This document shows positions 1 to 10,054 of a stretch of 64,000 nucleotides of DNA, one piece after another. Where the stretch lies: the NCBI RefSeq assembly GCF_015220045.1, contig NZ_JADBGB010000001.1:2317501-2381500 (forward strand). The letters are read 5' to 3'. The DNA comes from Marivivens aquimaris (GTDB lineage: Bacteria > Pseudomonadota > Alphaproteobacteria > Rhodobacterales > Rhodobacteraceae). The notes beneath the pieces are model-generated. The model was not told the DNA's origin. It did not search any database and saw only the letters and a list, made by a program, of their open reading frames with translations. The number at the start of each line of letters is the position of its first letter. The first letter of the stretch is position 1. Made by a program: the position numbers and the translations under genes.

Positions 1-995
<995 letters not shown>

Positions 996-1009
996 TCGGG
1001 GTCCGATCC

Positions 1010-1939
1010 GTGGCCCGCGATAACAATCGTGACGACACCTACGGGAAGCCGCTTCGGCGGCTTCTTGTGACTTTGCTTGTCGTTGTTCTGGCCGCGACTT
1101 TCCTTGTCTGGCGTATCGACAGCCCGCGCATGGAGCGGATGCGCCTCGCCATTATCGACCGCATCCTTCCCCCGATGGAATGGGTGATGGCGCCGGTCAC
1201 TGGCCTTGCGACTCTGGTCACCAATTTCCAATCCTATCAGCGTCTGGCCGAGCAGAATGCCGACCTGCGCCGCGAACTTCAGCAGATGAAGGCATGGCGC
1301 GAGGCGGCTCTCCAGCTTGAGCAGGAAAACGCGAAGCTGCTCGACCTGAACAACGTCGAGCTTGATCCCAAGCTGACCTACATCACCGGCATTGTTCAGG
1401 CGGATAGCGGCTCGCCGTTCCGCCAGTCGGTGCTTCTGAACGTCGGGCAGCGTGACGGCGTGGTCGACGGTTGGGCTGTGATGGACGGTATCGGTCTTGT
1501 CGGGCGTATCTCTGGCATCGGGCGCAACACCAGCCGCGTGCTTCTGCTGACCGACACCTCCAGCAACGTGCCGATCATCATTCAGCCGTCAGGTCAGCGC
1601 GCCGTGCTCAAGGGCGACAACAGCCGCAATCCGTTGATCGAGTTTCTTGAGGACCCCGACTTGGTCCGCCCCGGTGACCGCGTGATTTCGACAGGCGACG
1701 GCGGCGTGTTCCCCTCGGATATTCTGGTGGGGCAAGTCGCCCTCGGCTCCGACCGGCGCCTACGGGTGCGCCTCTCTGCGGACTACGAACGCCTAGAATT
1801 CCTGCGCGTTCTGCGCAGCCAGCCGCACGAGATCATTTCGGACCAAGGCGGCCTACTCGTCACCGATCCGATCATCGAGGAAAGTGAGTTCATCGGGCCG
1901 CGCATGCCCGCCCAACCCGCTGTTCGTAACGATGGCTGA
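1010..1939 (+). CDS. mreC: Rod-shape-determining protein MreC
   Basis: Periplasmic scaffold linking MreB filaments to the PBP2-RodA synthase. The 309 residues have a short basic N-terminus, one membrane helix at about residues 17-36, a coiled coil rich in Leu, Glu and Gln at about 75-112, then the beta-rich MreC domain with the typical stretch VLLNVGQRDGVVDGWAV. The start is GTG, 15 bases after the mreB stop; no better in-frame start is nearby. The stop overlaps the mreD start, so translation is probably coupled. Confidence 0.94.
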   Translation: MARDNNRDDTYGKPLRRLLVTLLVVVLAATFLVWRIDSPRMERMRLAIIDRILPPMEWVMAPVTGLATLVTNFQSYQRLAEQNADLRRELQQMKAWREAALQLEQENAKLLDLNNVELDPKLTYITGIVQADSGSPFRQSVLLNVGQRDGVVDGWAVMDGIGLVGRISGIGRNTSRVLLLTDTSSNVPIIIQPSGQRAVLKGDNSRNPLIEFLEDPDLVRPGDRVISTGDGGVFPSDILVGQVALGSDRRLRVRLSADYERLEFLRVLRSQPHEIISDQGGLLVTDPIIEESEFIGPRMPAQPAVRNDG

Positions 1940-2471
1940 GGCCCAGACCACACGAAGCTGGGGCGGACGCGTCGGCTTTGCACTTCTGGCGGCCGCGATC
2001 CTTCTGGCACAGCTTCTGCCGCTTTCGACCCAGCCGCCGCAATGGGCACCGCCTGACTGGCTGCTACTCATCACCTTGGTCTGGGTGATCCGCCGCCCCG
2101 ACCTCGCGCCGGTTTCGTTGATCGCAGTGATCTTCTTTATCTCCGACATCCTTCTGATGCGCCCGCCGGGTCTGCTCTCGGCCCTCGTCGTCTTTGCGTC
2201 CGAAATCCTGCGCCGCCGCTCCGCCAACCTTCGTGCGCTGTCGTTCCCTGTCGAATGGATCGCGGCGACTTCGGCGATTGTGGGGCTGACGCTCGCTTAT
2301 CGCGTAATCTTGTTCTTGATGGTCTTGCCACGCCCACCTGTTATGCTGACATTCAGCCAGACCGCGACGACCGTGATTGCATATCCGCTGGTCGTACTCG
2401 CCGCCTATTTGCTGTTCGGCATCAGTCGGCCTGCGCAGGGTGAAGTGGACATTCTGGGGAAACGGATATGA
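1932..2471 (+). CDS. mreD: Rod-shape-determining protein MreD
   Basis: Small polytopic inner-membrane partner of MreC in the elongasome. From the ATG at 1932 it has 179 residues, with about five hydrophobic segments and the family-like stretch PDWLLLITLVWVIRRPD. An upstream in-frame start at 1884 would add residues buried in mreC. The ATG at 1932 overlaps the mreC stop and gives a normal N-terminus, so it was chosen. Sequence conservation of MreD is weak, so position in the operon carries much of the call. Confidence 0.88.
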   Translation: MAEAQTTRSWGGRVGFALLAAAILLAQLLPLSTQPPQWAPPDWLLLITLVWVIRRPDLAPVSLIAVIFFISDILLMRPPGLLSALVVFASEILRRRSANLRALSFPVEWIAATSAIVGLTLAYRVILFLMVLPRPPVMLTFSQTATTVIAYPLVVLAAYLLFGISRPAQGEVDILGKRI

Positions 2472-4411
2472 GGCGACCGCCCAAAGAATCTGCCGAAAGC
2501 GCACGTATTATCGGGCGCCGTGCGCTCGTCGTGGGCGCGTTGCAGCTCGGTCTGGCGGGTAGCCTTCTCATGCGTATGCGCTCCATGCAGCTGGAGCAGG
2601 CCGAACAATTCCGTCTGCTCGCTGACGAAAACCGCATCAACGTACATCTTCTGCCACCCGCGCGCGGACTGATCTTTGATCGCAACGGTGTGCTGCTGGC
2701 TGGCAACGAACAGTATTACCGCGTGACGATGACCCGCGAGGACGCGGGCGACGTCGAAACTGTGCTGCGCCGCCTCTCGAAGCTTGTCCCGATGACCGAG
2801 GAAGAGATTCAGGACGCCATGAAAGAGGTGTCCGAACGCTCGCGTTTCGTCCCCGTGACCATCGTGGATCGCCTGTCTTGGGAAGACATATCCCGCGTCA
2901 CCGTCAACGCCCCCGCCCTCCCCGGCATCACCGCCGAAGTCGGCCTCAGCCGTTTTTATCCGCAGGGCGCGGACATGGCGCACGTTGTCGGCTACGTTGG
3001 TCCCGTGTCGGACTACGACCTCAGCCGTATTGAAGACCGTGACCCGTTGCTGCAAATCCCGAAATTCCAGATCGGGAAGACAGGCGCAGAGAACAAGATG
3101 GAGCAGACGCTCCGCGGTTCTGCCGGTACGCTCCATGTGGAGGTCAACGCCCTTGGCCGCGTGATGCGCGAGCTTGACCGTCAAGAAGGCGAACCGGGTG
3201 CAGACATCCAGCTGACGATCGATTCCAAACTCCAGACCTATGTCGAGGCGCGTCTCGAAGGCGAATCCGCTGGCGCTGTGGTGATCGACCTCGAAAAGGG
3301 TGACCTTCGCGCCGTTGTGTCCGCGCCGTCGTTCGACCCGAACCTCTTTGTGCGGGGCATTTCGGTCAAAGATTGGACCGATCTGAACGAAAATCCCTAC
3401 CGGCCGCTGGCAGCCAAGGCCGTGCAGGGCATCTACCCGCCCGGTTCGACGTTCAAAATGATGACCGCGCTTGCCGCGATCGAAGAAGGCGTGCTCGATC
3501 CTGAAGAGACAATCTATTGCCGCGGCTATACCGAAGTCTCTGGCACCCGCTTCCACTGCTGGAAGACGTCTGGTCATGGCAACGTGAACCTGCACGACAG
3601 CCTCAAGCATTCTTGCGACTGCTATTATTACGAAGTCGGGCAGCGCATCGGAATCGACAAAATCTCCGAGATGGCTCAGCGCTTTGGCATCGGTGTGAGG
3701 CATGACCTGCCGCTATCTGCCGTCGCCGAGGGCCTCGCACCGACGAAGGAGTGGAAACGCCGCGTGCGCGGTGAAGACTGGCGCATCGGTGATACGGTCA
3801 ACGCGTCTATCGGTCAGGGCGACGTGCTGGCGTCACCGCTCCAACTTGCCGTTATGGCAGCGCGTCTTGCAACCGGCCGGAACATCATACCGCGCCTCGT
3901 TCACACGGTCGATGGCGTAGAGCAGGGAGCAGATGCGGACCAGCCGATTGGCGTGAACGAAAACTCCCTGCGCCGTATCCGCGCGGCGATGGACGCGGTT
4001 TCGAACAACAATCGCGGTACGGCTTACGGCTCGCGGATCTCTGAGGTGTCGATGCGCCTCGCGGGCAAAACGGGCACCAGTCAGGTCCGCCGCATCACCG
4101 CCGAAGAACGCGCGCGCGGCGTGACCAGTAACGCCGACCTGCCATGGGAGCGCCGCGACCACGCGCTGTTCGTTTCCTTCGCGCCAGTCGAAAACCCCAG
4201 ATTTGCCTGCGCTATCGTCGTCGAGCATGGCGGCGGCGGCTCTTCGACCGCCGCGCCAATCGCGCGCGATATCATGCTGCAAGCCCTCTACGACGGACCG
4301 CCGCCGCTGGAGGCCTATCCCTCTAACGTGCGCAACCGCATTGAAGAGCAGCAAAAGCGGATCGAGAACCGCATCGCGCCGGGCGCCTATCCGACGAGCG
4401 ACCGCGCATGA
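2468..4411 (+). CDS. mrdA: Penicillin-binding protein 2 (peptidoglycan DD-transpeptidase)
   Basis: Transpeptidase that cross-links peptidoglycan during cell elongation, working with RodA. The 647 residues include an N-terminal membrane anchor (about residues 18-35), a PBP dimerisation region and a transpeptidase domain. The active-site motifs are present: SxxK in PPGSTFKMMTA near residue 326, SxD as SCD near 381, and KTG in LAGKTGTSQV near 532. The start overlaps the mreD stop as ATGA and the stop overlaps the rodA start as ATGA, so the operon is translationally coupled. Confidence 0.96.
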   Translation: MRRPPKESAESARIIGRRALVVGALQLGLAGSLLMRMRSMQLEQAEQFRLLADENRINVHLLPPARGLIFDRNGVLLAGNEQYYRVTMTREDAGDVETVLRRLSKLVPMTEEEIQDAMKEVSERSRFVPVTIVDRLSWEDISRVTVNAPALPGITAEVGLSRFYPQGADMAHVVGYVGPVSDYDLSRIEDRDPLLQIPKFQIGKTGAENKMEQTLRGSAGTLHVEVNALGRVMRELDRQEGEPGADIQLTIDSKLQTYVEARLEGESAGAVVIDLEKGDLRAVVSAPSFDPNLFVRGISVKDWTDLNENPYRPLAAKAVQGIYPPGSTFKMMTALAAIEEGVLDPEETIYCRGYTEVSGTRFHCWKTSGHGNVNLHDSLKHSCDCYYYEVGQRIGIDKISEMAQRFGIGVRHDLPLSAVAEGLAPTKEWKRRVRGEDWRIGDTVNASIGQGDVLASPLQLAVMAARLATGRNIIPRLVHTVDGVEQGADADQPIGVNENSLRRIRAAMDAVSNNNRGTAYGSRISEVSMRLAGKTGTSQVRRITAEERARGVTSNADLPWERRDHALFVSFAPVENPRFACAIVVEHGGGGSSTAAPIARDIMLQALYDGPPPLEAYPSNVRNRIEEQQKRIENRIAPGAYPTSDRA

Positions 4412-5547
4412 GCCTTCTGGAAAGCAGCTACAAGAACGTCCCGACTGGCATTCGCAAACTGCTCTACGTCAACTGGGCCATTGTCCTTTTGACAATCGCG
4501 ATCGCCTGCGCGGGCTTTTTGATGCTCTATTCCGTGGCCGGCGGGTCGGTGGAGCCGTGGCTCGATCCACAGCTGAATCGCTTCGGCTTCGGCCTGTTTC
4601 TGATGATTGCCATCGGGATGGTGCCCATCTGGTTCTGGCGCAACGTGTCTGCGGTCGGCTACATCATATCCCTGCTTTTGCTGGTCGCCGTGGAGCTATT
4701 CGGCGAGGTTCGCATGGGCGCCCAGCGCTGGATCAACCTCGGTTTTATGGTGCTGCAACCTTCCGAGCTGGCCAAGATTACCTTGGTCATGTTTCTTGCC
4801 GCCTATTACGACTGGCTGCCACTGGCGAAACGCTCGCGCCCACTGTGGATCGCGATCCCGCTGGCCGCTGTGCTGGTCCCGACGTTCCTCGTATTTAAAC
4901 AACCTGACCTAGGGACCGCGCTTTTGCTCGCCGTGGGTGGCGGGACGATCATATGGCTGGCCGGGGTGCATTGGGCCTACTTCGCTGTCGTCGTTAGCGC
5001 GGGCATTGGCACGATCTGGGCTGTTTTCGAGTCCAAGGGCACGAGCTGGCAGCTTCTGAAAGACTACCAGTATGACCGGATCAACATCTTCCTCGATCCG
5101 TCGCAGGACCCGCTCGGCGCGGGCTATCACATTACGCAGGCCAAGATCGCCTTGGGCTCCGGCGGTGTGACGGGACGCGGCTTTATGCAGGGAACACAGT
5201 CCGGCCTCGACTTCCTGCCCGAAGCGCATACCGACTTTATCTTCACGACCCTTGCCGAGGAGTTCGGCTTTATCGGGGCGACGACATTGCTCGCGCTCTA
5301 TCTACTGCTGATCGGGTTCTGTTTTGCCTCTGCGCTCCAGAACCGCGACCGCTTCAGTTCGCTCCTGACGCTCGGCATTTCGATGACGTTTTTCCTCTAT
5401 TTCGCCGTCAACATGGCGATGGTTATGGGGCTCGCGCCTGTTGTGGGCGTTCCCCTCCCGCTTGTCAGTTACGGCGGCTCGGCAATGCTCGTCCTGATGG
5501 TCGGCTTCGGCCTCGTCCAGAGCGCCCATATTCATAGGCCCAGATAA
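4408..5547 (+). CDS. rodA: Peptidoglycan glycosyltransferase RodA (SEDS family)
   Basis: Multi-pass membrane glycosyltransferase that polymerises lipid II in partnership with PBP2. The 379 residues have about ten hydrophobic segments. SEDS signatures are visible: GAQRWINLGF, QPSELAKI, QPDLGTALLL, HTDFIFTTLAEEFGF and the C-terminal GVPLPLVSYGGSAML. The start overlaps the mrdA stop by four bases. Length and motifs match the family. Confidence 0.97.
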   Translation: MSLLESSYKNVPTGIRKLLYVNWAIVLLTIAIACAGFLMLYSVAGGSVEPWLDPQLNRFGFGLFLMIAIGMVPIWFWRNVSAVGYIISLLLLVAVELFGEVRMGAQRWINLGFMVLQPSELAKITLVMFLAAYYDWLPLAKRSRPLWIAIPLAAVLVPTFLVFKQPDLGTALLLAVGGGTIIWLAGVHWAYFAVVVSAGIGTIWAVFESKGTSWQLLKDYQYDRINIFLDPSQDPLGAGYHITQAKIALGSGGVTGRGFMQGTQSGLDFLPEAHTDFIFTTLAEEFGFIGATTLLALYLLLIGFCFASALQNRDRFSSLLTLGISMTFFLYFAVNMAMVMGLAPVVGVPLPLVSYGGSAMLVLMVGFGLVQSAHIHRPR

Positions 5548-6476
5548 TGACAGTCATTCTCTTCTCCGCCGAAAACCAACTTTGGGATACTTACAGCGAG
5601 CTTCTGCTCGATGCGTGTCAGGCGGAGGGGATCGAGGCTGACATCACCCGCGATGCCGAGCGGTCGGAGGCGGAGTTCATTGTTTATGCGCCGAACGACC
5701 AGCTCACCGACTTCACGCCCTACACCAATTGCAAAGCTGTCCTAAGCCTATGGGCCGGTGTCGAGCGAATCGTCGGGAATGAGACACTGACCCAGCCGCT
5801 TTGCCGCCTCGTCGATCCGGGGCTGACGCAGGGCATGGTCGAATGGGTGACGGGTCAGGTGCTGCGTCATCACCTTGGGCTGGACATGTATATCCACGGC
5901 ACGAAGGGCGCTTGGAAGCAGGTTGTTCCTCCGCTGGCCGCTGATCGTCCGGTCACGATACTTGGTGCGGGTGCGCTCGGCGCGGCTTGTGCGCAGTCGC
6001 TGACGTACCTCGGGTTTCCGGTGACATGCTGGAGCCGCACGCCGAAAAACCTCGATGGCATCAAGACCATTGCAGGGATGGCGAACCTAAACAGCGCGCT
6101 CGAAAATGCGCACATCCTTGTTCTCCTGCTTCCGTTGACCGACAAAACGACAAACCTGCTGAATGACGAGCGCCTTGCCCATTTGCCGACGGGCGCGTTC
6201 ATCATCAATCCGGGGCGCGGACCGCTGATCGACGATCAGTCGCTTCTTGCCATGCTCGATACAGGCCACGTTGAACATGCAACGCTGGATGTGTTCCGCG
6301 TGGAACCCCTGCCCGCCGAGCACCCCTATTGGACCCACCCGAGCGTGACGGTCACGCCGCATATTGCGAGCGCAACGCGGCCGGAAACGGCGGTCAAAAG
6401 TATCGCCGCGAATATGCGGCGCGCCTTGAACGGCGAGCCGCTTCTCAACCTCGTCGACCGTAGCCGCGGTTACTGA
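5547..6476 (+). CDS. D-2-hydroxyacid dehydrogenase (glyoxylate/hydroxypyruvate reductase type)
   Basis: NAD(P)-dependent reduction of 2-oxo acids such as glyoxylate or hydroxypyruvate, in the GhrA-like branch of the D-2-hydroxyacid dehydrogenase family. The 309 residues contain the Rossmann motif GAGALGAACA, the catalytic Arg in INPGRGPLID, a Glu in FRVEPLP and the catalytic His in VTPHIAS. The ATG shares a base with the rodA stop (TAATG), so it is translated with the cell-wall operon although no functional link is obvious. The exact substrate cannot be read from the sequence. Confidence 0.85.
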   Translation: MTVILFSAENQLWDTYSELLLDACQAEGIEADITRDAERSEAEFIVYAPNDQLTDFTPYTNCKAVLSLWAGVERIVGNETLTQPLCRLVDPGLTQGMVEWVTGQVLRHHLGLDMYIHGTKGAWKQVVPPLAADRPVTILGAGALGAACAQSLTYLGFPVTCWSRTPKNLDGIKTIAGMANLNSALENAHILVLLLPLTDKTTNLLNDERLAHLPTGAFIINPGRGPLIDDQSLLAMLDTGHVEHATLDVFRVEPLPAEHPYWTHPSVTVTPHIASATRPETAVKSIAANMRRALNGEPLLNLVDRSRGY

Positions 6477-7262
6477 TTACTTCAGCTTCGGCGGCTTGTT
6501 CGGGTCCATGCCGGGATTTGCACCGGGGACTTGGGTGTTCTGTTCGGGCTTAGGCAAATCGAACCGCAGACCGACACGTTCGAGCTGTGCGATGAACGGA
6601 TTGTCCGACGCCACGAACGTCACGTCCAGCATTCCGGCGTCGATGCCCGAGAACGTCAGCGCTTCGGATACAGCGCGGGTCAGCGCAGGTTCGGCGCCTT
6701 CTTTCACACCGACGAAGCACAGGATGTGACCATTCGTGCCGTTGTCGTATTTGACGCCGGTTAAGAACGCGACTTCGGCCAGCCCGCCAGCAGTCGCCAG
6801 TTTGCGGTCGATGCCTGCGATCAGCGTTTCCGGCAGCCCCTTGGGTGCGGTGATTTCGGTCGGGCGGGCGTCTGCCTCTTCGGGCGCGTGGGCCAACGTT
6901 TCGACCAGCCACTCGATTGCGCTCGGCGGGATGAGGATCGACGACGGCTGACCGAGGTTCACACCCATGCCTATGCCCTGCCCCTGAAGCATCTGCGCCA
7001 GACCGCGACCCGAGATCGACGCGTAGGACGCCAGACGTTCGGTAAATTCGGCAAGACGCTCTTCACGGTCGAAGACGAGCACGTACTGGACGCCGTCAGC
7101 TTCGATCACTTCGGGCATGATGTCGTCGTCTCCTTCGGGCTCGCCAGCGAGCAGAAGAAACAGTTCGTTATCGGCGAGGCGTTCGTAGAACCGCAGACGT
7201 GCTGCGTCATCCTCGGGGTTGGCTTCCATAGCTGCGTGGGCGGCGTCGAGTTCAGTCTGCAT
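6477..7262 (-). CDS. SseB family protein
   Basis: Protein of 261 residues with the SseB N-terminal domain pattern: an acidic helical start, then LFLLLAGEPEGDD, a YVLVFD strand and LAEFTERLASY. SseB-domain proteins have no firmly established general function. The C-terminal tail is Pro- and Lys-rich (NPGMDPNKPPKLK). It overlaps the upstream uracil-DNA-glycosylase-like gene by 11 bases, so the two are probably co-transcribed. It ends exactly where the hydroxyacid dehydrogenase of the opposite strand ends. Confidence 0.75.
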   Translation of the reverse strand: MQTELDAAHAAMEANPEDDAARLRFYERLADNELFLLLAGEPEGDDDIMPEVIEADGVQYVLVFDREERLAEFTERLASYASISGRGLAQMLQGQGIGMGVNLGQPSSILIPPSAIEWLVETLAHAPEEADARPTEITAPKGLPETLIAGIDRKLATAGGLAEVAFLTGVKYDNGTNGHILCFVGVKEGAEPALTRAVSEALTFSGIDAGMLDVTFVASDNPFIAQLERVGLRFDLPKPEQNTQVPGANPGMDPNKPPKLK

Positions 7263-7851
7263 CCAGTACCTCCTTCACCCGCGTTCGCAATACGGGCAGT
7301 AATTCGTCAGTAAACCAAGGGTTCTTCTTGAGCCATGCCGTATTGCGCCAAGACGGGTGGGGCAAGGGGATGACGGACGGAAAATGGTCACGCCAGCTGT
7401 GCACGGCCTGCGTCACGTTCCGCGTTCCGATATGCCAGCGCTGCGCATAGCCGCCGACGAGGATCGTCAACTGAAGGTCTTTCAAGCTGTCGATCACCGG
7501 GGCCCGCCATGTTTCCGCGCAAACCTTTGGCGGTGGCAGGTCGGCCCCCTTCGCGTCATAGCCTGGAAAGCAGAACGCCATCGGGACAATGGCAATCCGC
7601 GATTTGTCGTAGAACACATCCGGCCCGATCCCGAGCCAATCGCGCAACCTATCGCCCGACGGATCCGCGAACGGCCTGCCCGCTGCATGGACCCGCGCAC
7701 CCGGTGCTTGCCCTGCAATCAGGATGCGCGCGGAGGGTTCGAACCATACAACCGGACGCGGATGATGGCGGGTTGCGGTTAGGGCAAAACGCTCCGCACA
7801 GATCCGGCACGCAGATATTTTTTCCGAAATTCCGTCCATTTCCATTAACAT
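7252..7851 (-). CDS. Uracil-DNA glycosylase family protein
   Basis: Small protein of about 199 residues with the UDG-superfamily fold signature GQAPGARVHAAGRPF near the N-terminus and a C-terminal motif HPSWRNTAW in place of the usual HPSP. A CRIC pair precedes the fold, but the four-cysteine iron-sulfur pattern of family 4 enzymes is incomplete. Base-excision activity is therefore likely only by family. Start choice is uncertain: in-frame ATGs lie at 7881, 7851 and 7845, and 7851 was taken because it puts only a short leader before the conserved domain. It is co-directional with the SseB-like gene. Confidence 0.75.
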   Translation of the reverse strand: MLMEMDGISEKISACRICAERFALTATRHHPRPVVWFEPSARILIAGQAPGARVHAAGRPFADPSGDRLRDWLGIGPDVFYDKSRIAIVPMAFCFPGYDAKGADLPPPKVCAETWRAPVIDSLKDLQLTILVGGYAQRWHIGTRNVTQAVHSWRDHFPSVIPLPHPSWRNTAWLKKNPWFTDELLPVLRTRVKEVLDAD

Positions 7852-7977
7852 AGCCCGCAGCGGAGTGGTGCAAATGGACAATCACAAGCCCAAAGGCGGT
7901 AGTCACTCTCTCCGTATCGTTGTGAATGCCGTTCACTTCCATTATCGCATCGGTGCGTAACCAACGAGGAAAGCTGC
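7852..7977 (+). promoter_or_regulatory. nhaA upstream region with two tandem hairpins
   Basis: The 126 bases between the UDG-like gene and nhaA carry two small stem-loops just before the ribosome binding site: GTGAA/TTCAC at 7922-7926 and 7932-7936, and CGCA/TGCG at 7946-7949 and 7954-7957. A good site, GAGGAAAG, follows at about 7965-7972. Structured leaders that sense ions are known upstream of some nhaA genes, but no consensus was recognised here. This is a candidate leader and not a proven riboswitch. Confidence 0.3.
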
Positions 7978-9246
7978 ATGTACCGCGTCTGGAACTTCGT
8001 CACGGAGTATTCGCTCCTACTTATCTTAGGTGCTCTGATTGCCCTTGGTTGGGCAAATATGAACCCTGACTCCTATCACCACTTTGTCGATTACGTACTG
8101 ATCGACGACTTCTTCATCGGCCACCTCCATGACGATGGACACGGCCGTGTCGTTCGCACGCTGACCCTGCACTACTTGGTCAACGACGTGCTGATGGCGT
8201 TCTTCTTTGCCATTGCGGCCAAGGAAGTCTGGGAAGCCATCATCCTCAAGGACGGCTCGCTGCGCGGCAAGAAAGCCGCCACACCGCTGATCGCGACCGC
8301 TGGCGGCGTTATCGGTCCGGTTGCCGTCTACCTCGGCCTTGCTGCCATGCTGGGTTCGACCACCTATGACGCTGTCGCAAACGGCTGGGCGATTCCCACC
8401 GCGACCGACATCGCGTTCTCGTACCTCGTTGGTCGTCTGGTCTTTGGCGGCGGTCACCCTGCTGTGCGCTTCCTGCTTCTGCTGGCTATCGCCGACGACG
8501 CCGTGGGCCTTCTGATCCTCGCGATCTTCTACCCGTCGGGTGAACTTGCGCCGATCTGGCTGCTGCTCTCGCTGGGCGCTGCTATTGGCGTGTTCGTTCT
8601 GGCGAACTGGCTGCCGCGCTACCTTGACCAAGGCAAGCAGGACCGTCCGAATTCCACTTGGGTTCGCAAGTACCTGTCGTTCTGGCCGTACCTCATCGCA
8701 GCCTGCCTCAGCTGGTACGCTTTCCAGCAATCGGGCATCCACCCCGCTCTGGGTCTGCTGCCGATCGTTCCGACGATCCCGCACGCAGACCGCGCCTTCG
8801 GTATCTTCTCGCAAGCAGAAGAGCACCTGCACGACCTGCTCAACGATATCGAGCACGCGCTGAAGCGTCCGGTCGAGATCGTTCTGTTCTTCTTCGGCCT
8901 GCTGAATGCGGGTGTCGAATTCAGCTCGATTGGTGAGCCGACTTGGCTCGTTCTGGCCGGCCTTCTGATCGGTAAGCCGATCGGCGTTCTGATCATGGGC
9001 TGGATTGCAGCCAAACCGCTGGGCCTCGGCCTGCCGGAAGGAATGCGCATCATCGACCTGCTCGTTGTCGGCTGCGTTGCGGCTATCGGCTTCACCGTTG
9101 CGCTCTTCGTTGCTGCGGTGGCATTCAAGGACTCGCCTGCGCATGTGCTTGATGCGGCCAAGATGGGCGCGCTCTTCAGCTTCTTCGCTGCGATCATTTC
9201 GTTGGTCGTGGGCAAGCTGACCGGCGTCCAGAAGGTCAACGACTAA
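7978..9246 (+). CDS. nhaA: Na+/H+ antiporter NhaA
   Basis: Inner-membrane antiporter exporting Na+ or Li+ in exchange for protons, important for sodium and pH homeostasis in a marine cell. The 422 residues have about twelve hydrophobic segments. The family's central motif is visible as ATDIAFS, followed by LLLAIADDAVGLL with the paired Asp residues used for ion binding. The protein is longer than the E. coli one, with an extended first loop (SYHHFVDYVLIDDFFIGHLH). It is monocistronic, with its own terminator right after the stop. Confidence 0.94.
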   Translation: MYRVWNFVTEYSLLLILGALIALGWANMNPDSYHHFVDYVLIDDFFIGHLHDDGHGRVVRTLTLHYLVNDVLMAFFFAIAAKEVWEAIILKDGSLRGKKAATPLIATAGGVIGPVAVYLGLAAMLGSTTYDAVANGWAIPTATDIAFSYLVGRLVFGGGHPAVRFLLLLAIADDAVGLLILAIFYPSGELAPIWLLLSLGAAIGVFVLANWLPRYLDQGKQDRPNSTWVRKYLSFWPYLIAACLSWYAFQQSGIHPALGLLPIVPTIPHADRAFGIFSQAEEHLHDLLNDIEHALKRPVEIVLFFFGLLNAGVEFSSIGEPTWLVLAGLLIGKPIGVLIMGWIAAKPLGLGLPEGMRIIDLLVVGCVAAIGFTVALFVAAVAFKDSPAHVLDAAKMGALFSFFAAIISLVVGKLTGVQKVND

Positions 9247-9251
9247 ACCTC

Positions 9252-9286
9252 AAAGGCCCGCTCATTTGCGTGAGCGGGCCTTTTTT
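9252..9286 (+). terminator. Rho-independent terminator of nhaA
   Basis: Ten-base stem GGCCCGCTCA (9255-9264) pairs with TGAGCGGGCC (9271-9280) around a six-base loop, followed directly by six T (9281-9286). It lies six bases after the nhaA stop. Confidence 0.93.
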
Positions 9287-9394
9287 GTGGTATATTTTAA
9301 CCTGCCGTTGCCACATTATAGCTCACATTCTGCGCCATAGTCGTAGAGCAAGCCCGAACGAATGGGCACCAAGAGCAGGACAACACCGCTAGCG

Positions 9395-10054
9395 ATGCTG
9401 GAATTCGACAACGTCTCCAAGTCCTTCTGGACTGGGCAACAGCGCAAGGTGATTCTCGACCGCACGTCGTTTCGCGTCGAACTCGGGAATAGCCTCGGTA
9501 TTCTTGCGCCTAACGGCACCGGCAAAACCACTCTGATCAATATGATGTCCGGCCTCGAAAAACCGGACGAAGGCGAGATCCACCGCAAATGCCGGATTTC
9601 GTTCCCGCTCGGCTTCATGGGCGGGTTGGTCAACAAACACACGGCCAAGGAAAACACCCGCTACATCGCGCGCCTTTACGGTCTGGACCCCGACTATATC
9701 GAGGCGTTCTGTCGCTGGCTCTGCGATATCAAGGAATACTTCGACATGCCTGTCGGCGTTTACAGCCAAGGTATGCGCGCGCGTCTGTCCTTTGCCCTGA
9801 TGCTGGCACTGGATTTCGACATTTACCTGATCGACGAAGGGATGCCCCAGACCACCGACGTGGAATTCAACCGCAAAGCAGGCGGGCTTTTGCGTGAACG
9901 GCTAGAAACGACTACAGTCGTGATCGTGTCGCACCAAGCCGAAACGCTGGAGCGGTTTGCCCAATCCGCCGCGGTGATGATGGACGGGCAACTTCATATG
10001 TTCGACACTTTGGAAGAGGCGAAGCAGCTTTATGACTACCAAACTAAAGGCTAG
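9395..10054 (+). CDS. Polysaccharide export ABC transporter ATP-binding protein (KpsT/Wzt type)
   Basis: ATPase of about 219 residues for export of capsule or other surface polysaccharide. Walker A is APNGTGKTT, the signature is the degenerate YSQGMRARLSF typical of KpsT-like proteins in place of LSGGQ, Walker B is DIYLIDE and the switch His is in VIVSHQ. The ATG at 9395 starts the canonical MLEFDNVSKSF; an in-frame ATG at 9362 adds 11 residues with no clear conservation. It overlaps the following KpsE-like gene by 23 bases. No KpsM-type permease gene is adjacent. Confidence 0.88.
   Translation: MLEFDNVSKSFWTGQQRKVILDRTSFRVELGNSLGILAPNGTGKTTLINMMSGLEKPDEGEIHRKCRISFPLGFMGGLVNKHTAKENTRYIARLYGLDPDYIEAFCRWLCDIKEYFDMPVGVYSQGMRARLSFALMLALDFDIYLIDEGMPQTTDVEFNRKAGGLLRERLETTTVVIVSHQAETLERFAQSAAVMMDGQLHMFDTLEEAKQLYDYQTKG

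Noticed and set aside
2405..3703. 432-residue open frame antisense to mrdA
   Set aside because: It lies entirely opposite a clear PBP2 gene with all its motifs. Composition is that of an antisense shadow, rich in His, Arg and Asp, with no domain.
8026..9144. 372-residue open frame antisense to nhaA
   Set aside because: The sense strand encodes an intact NhaA; the antisense product is charged and motif-free, as expected from GC-rich codon bias.
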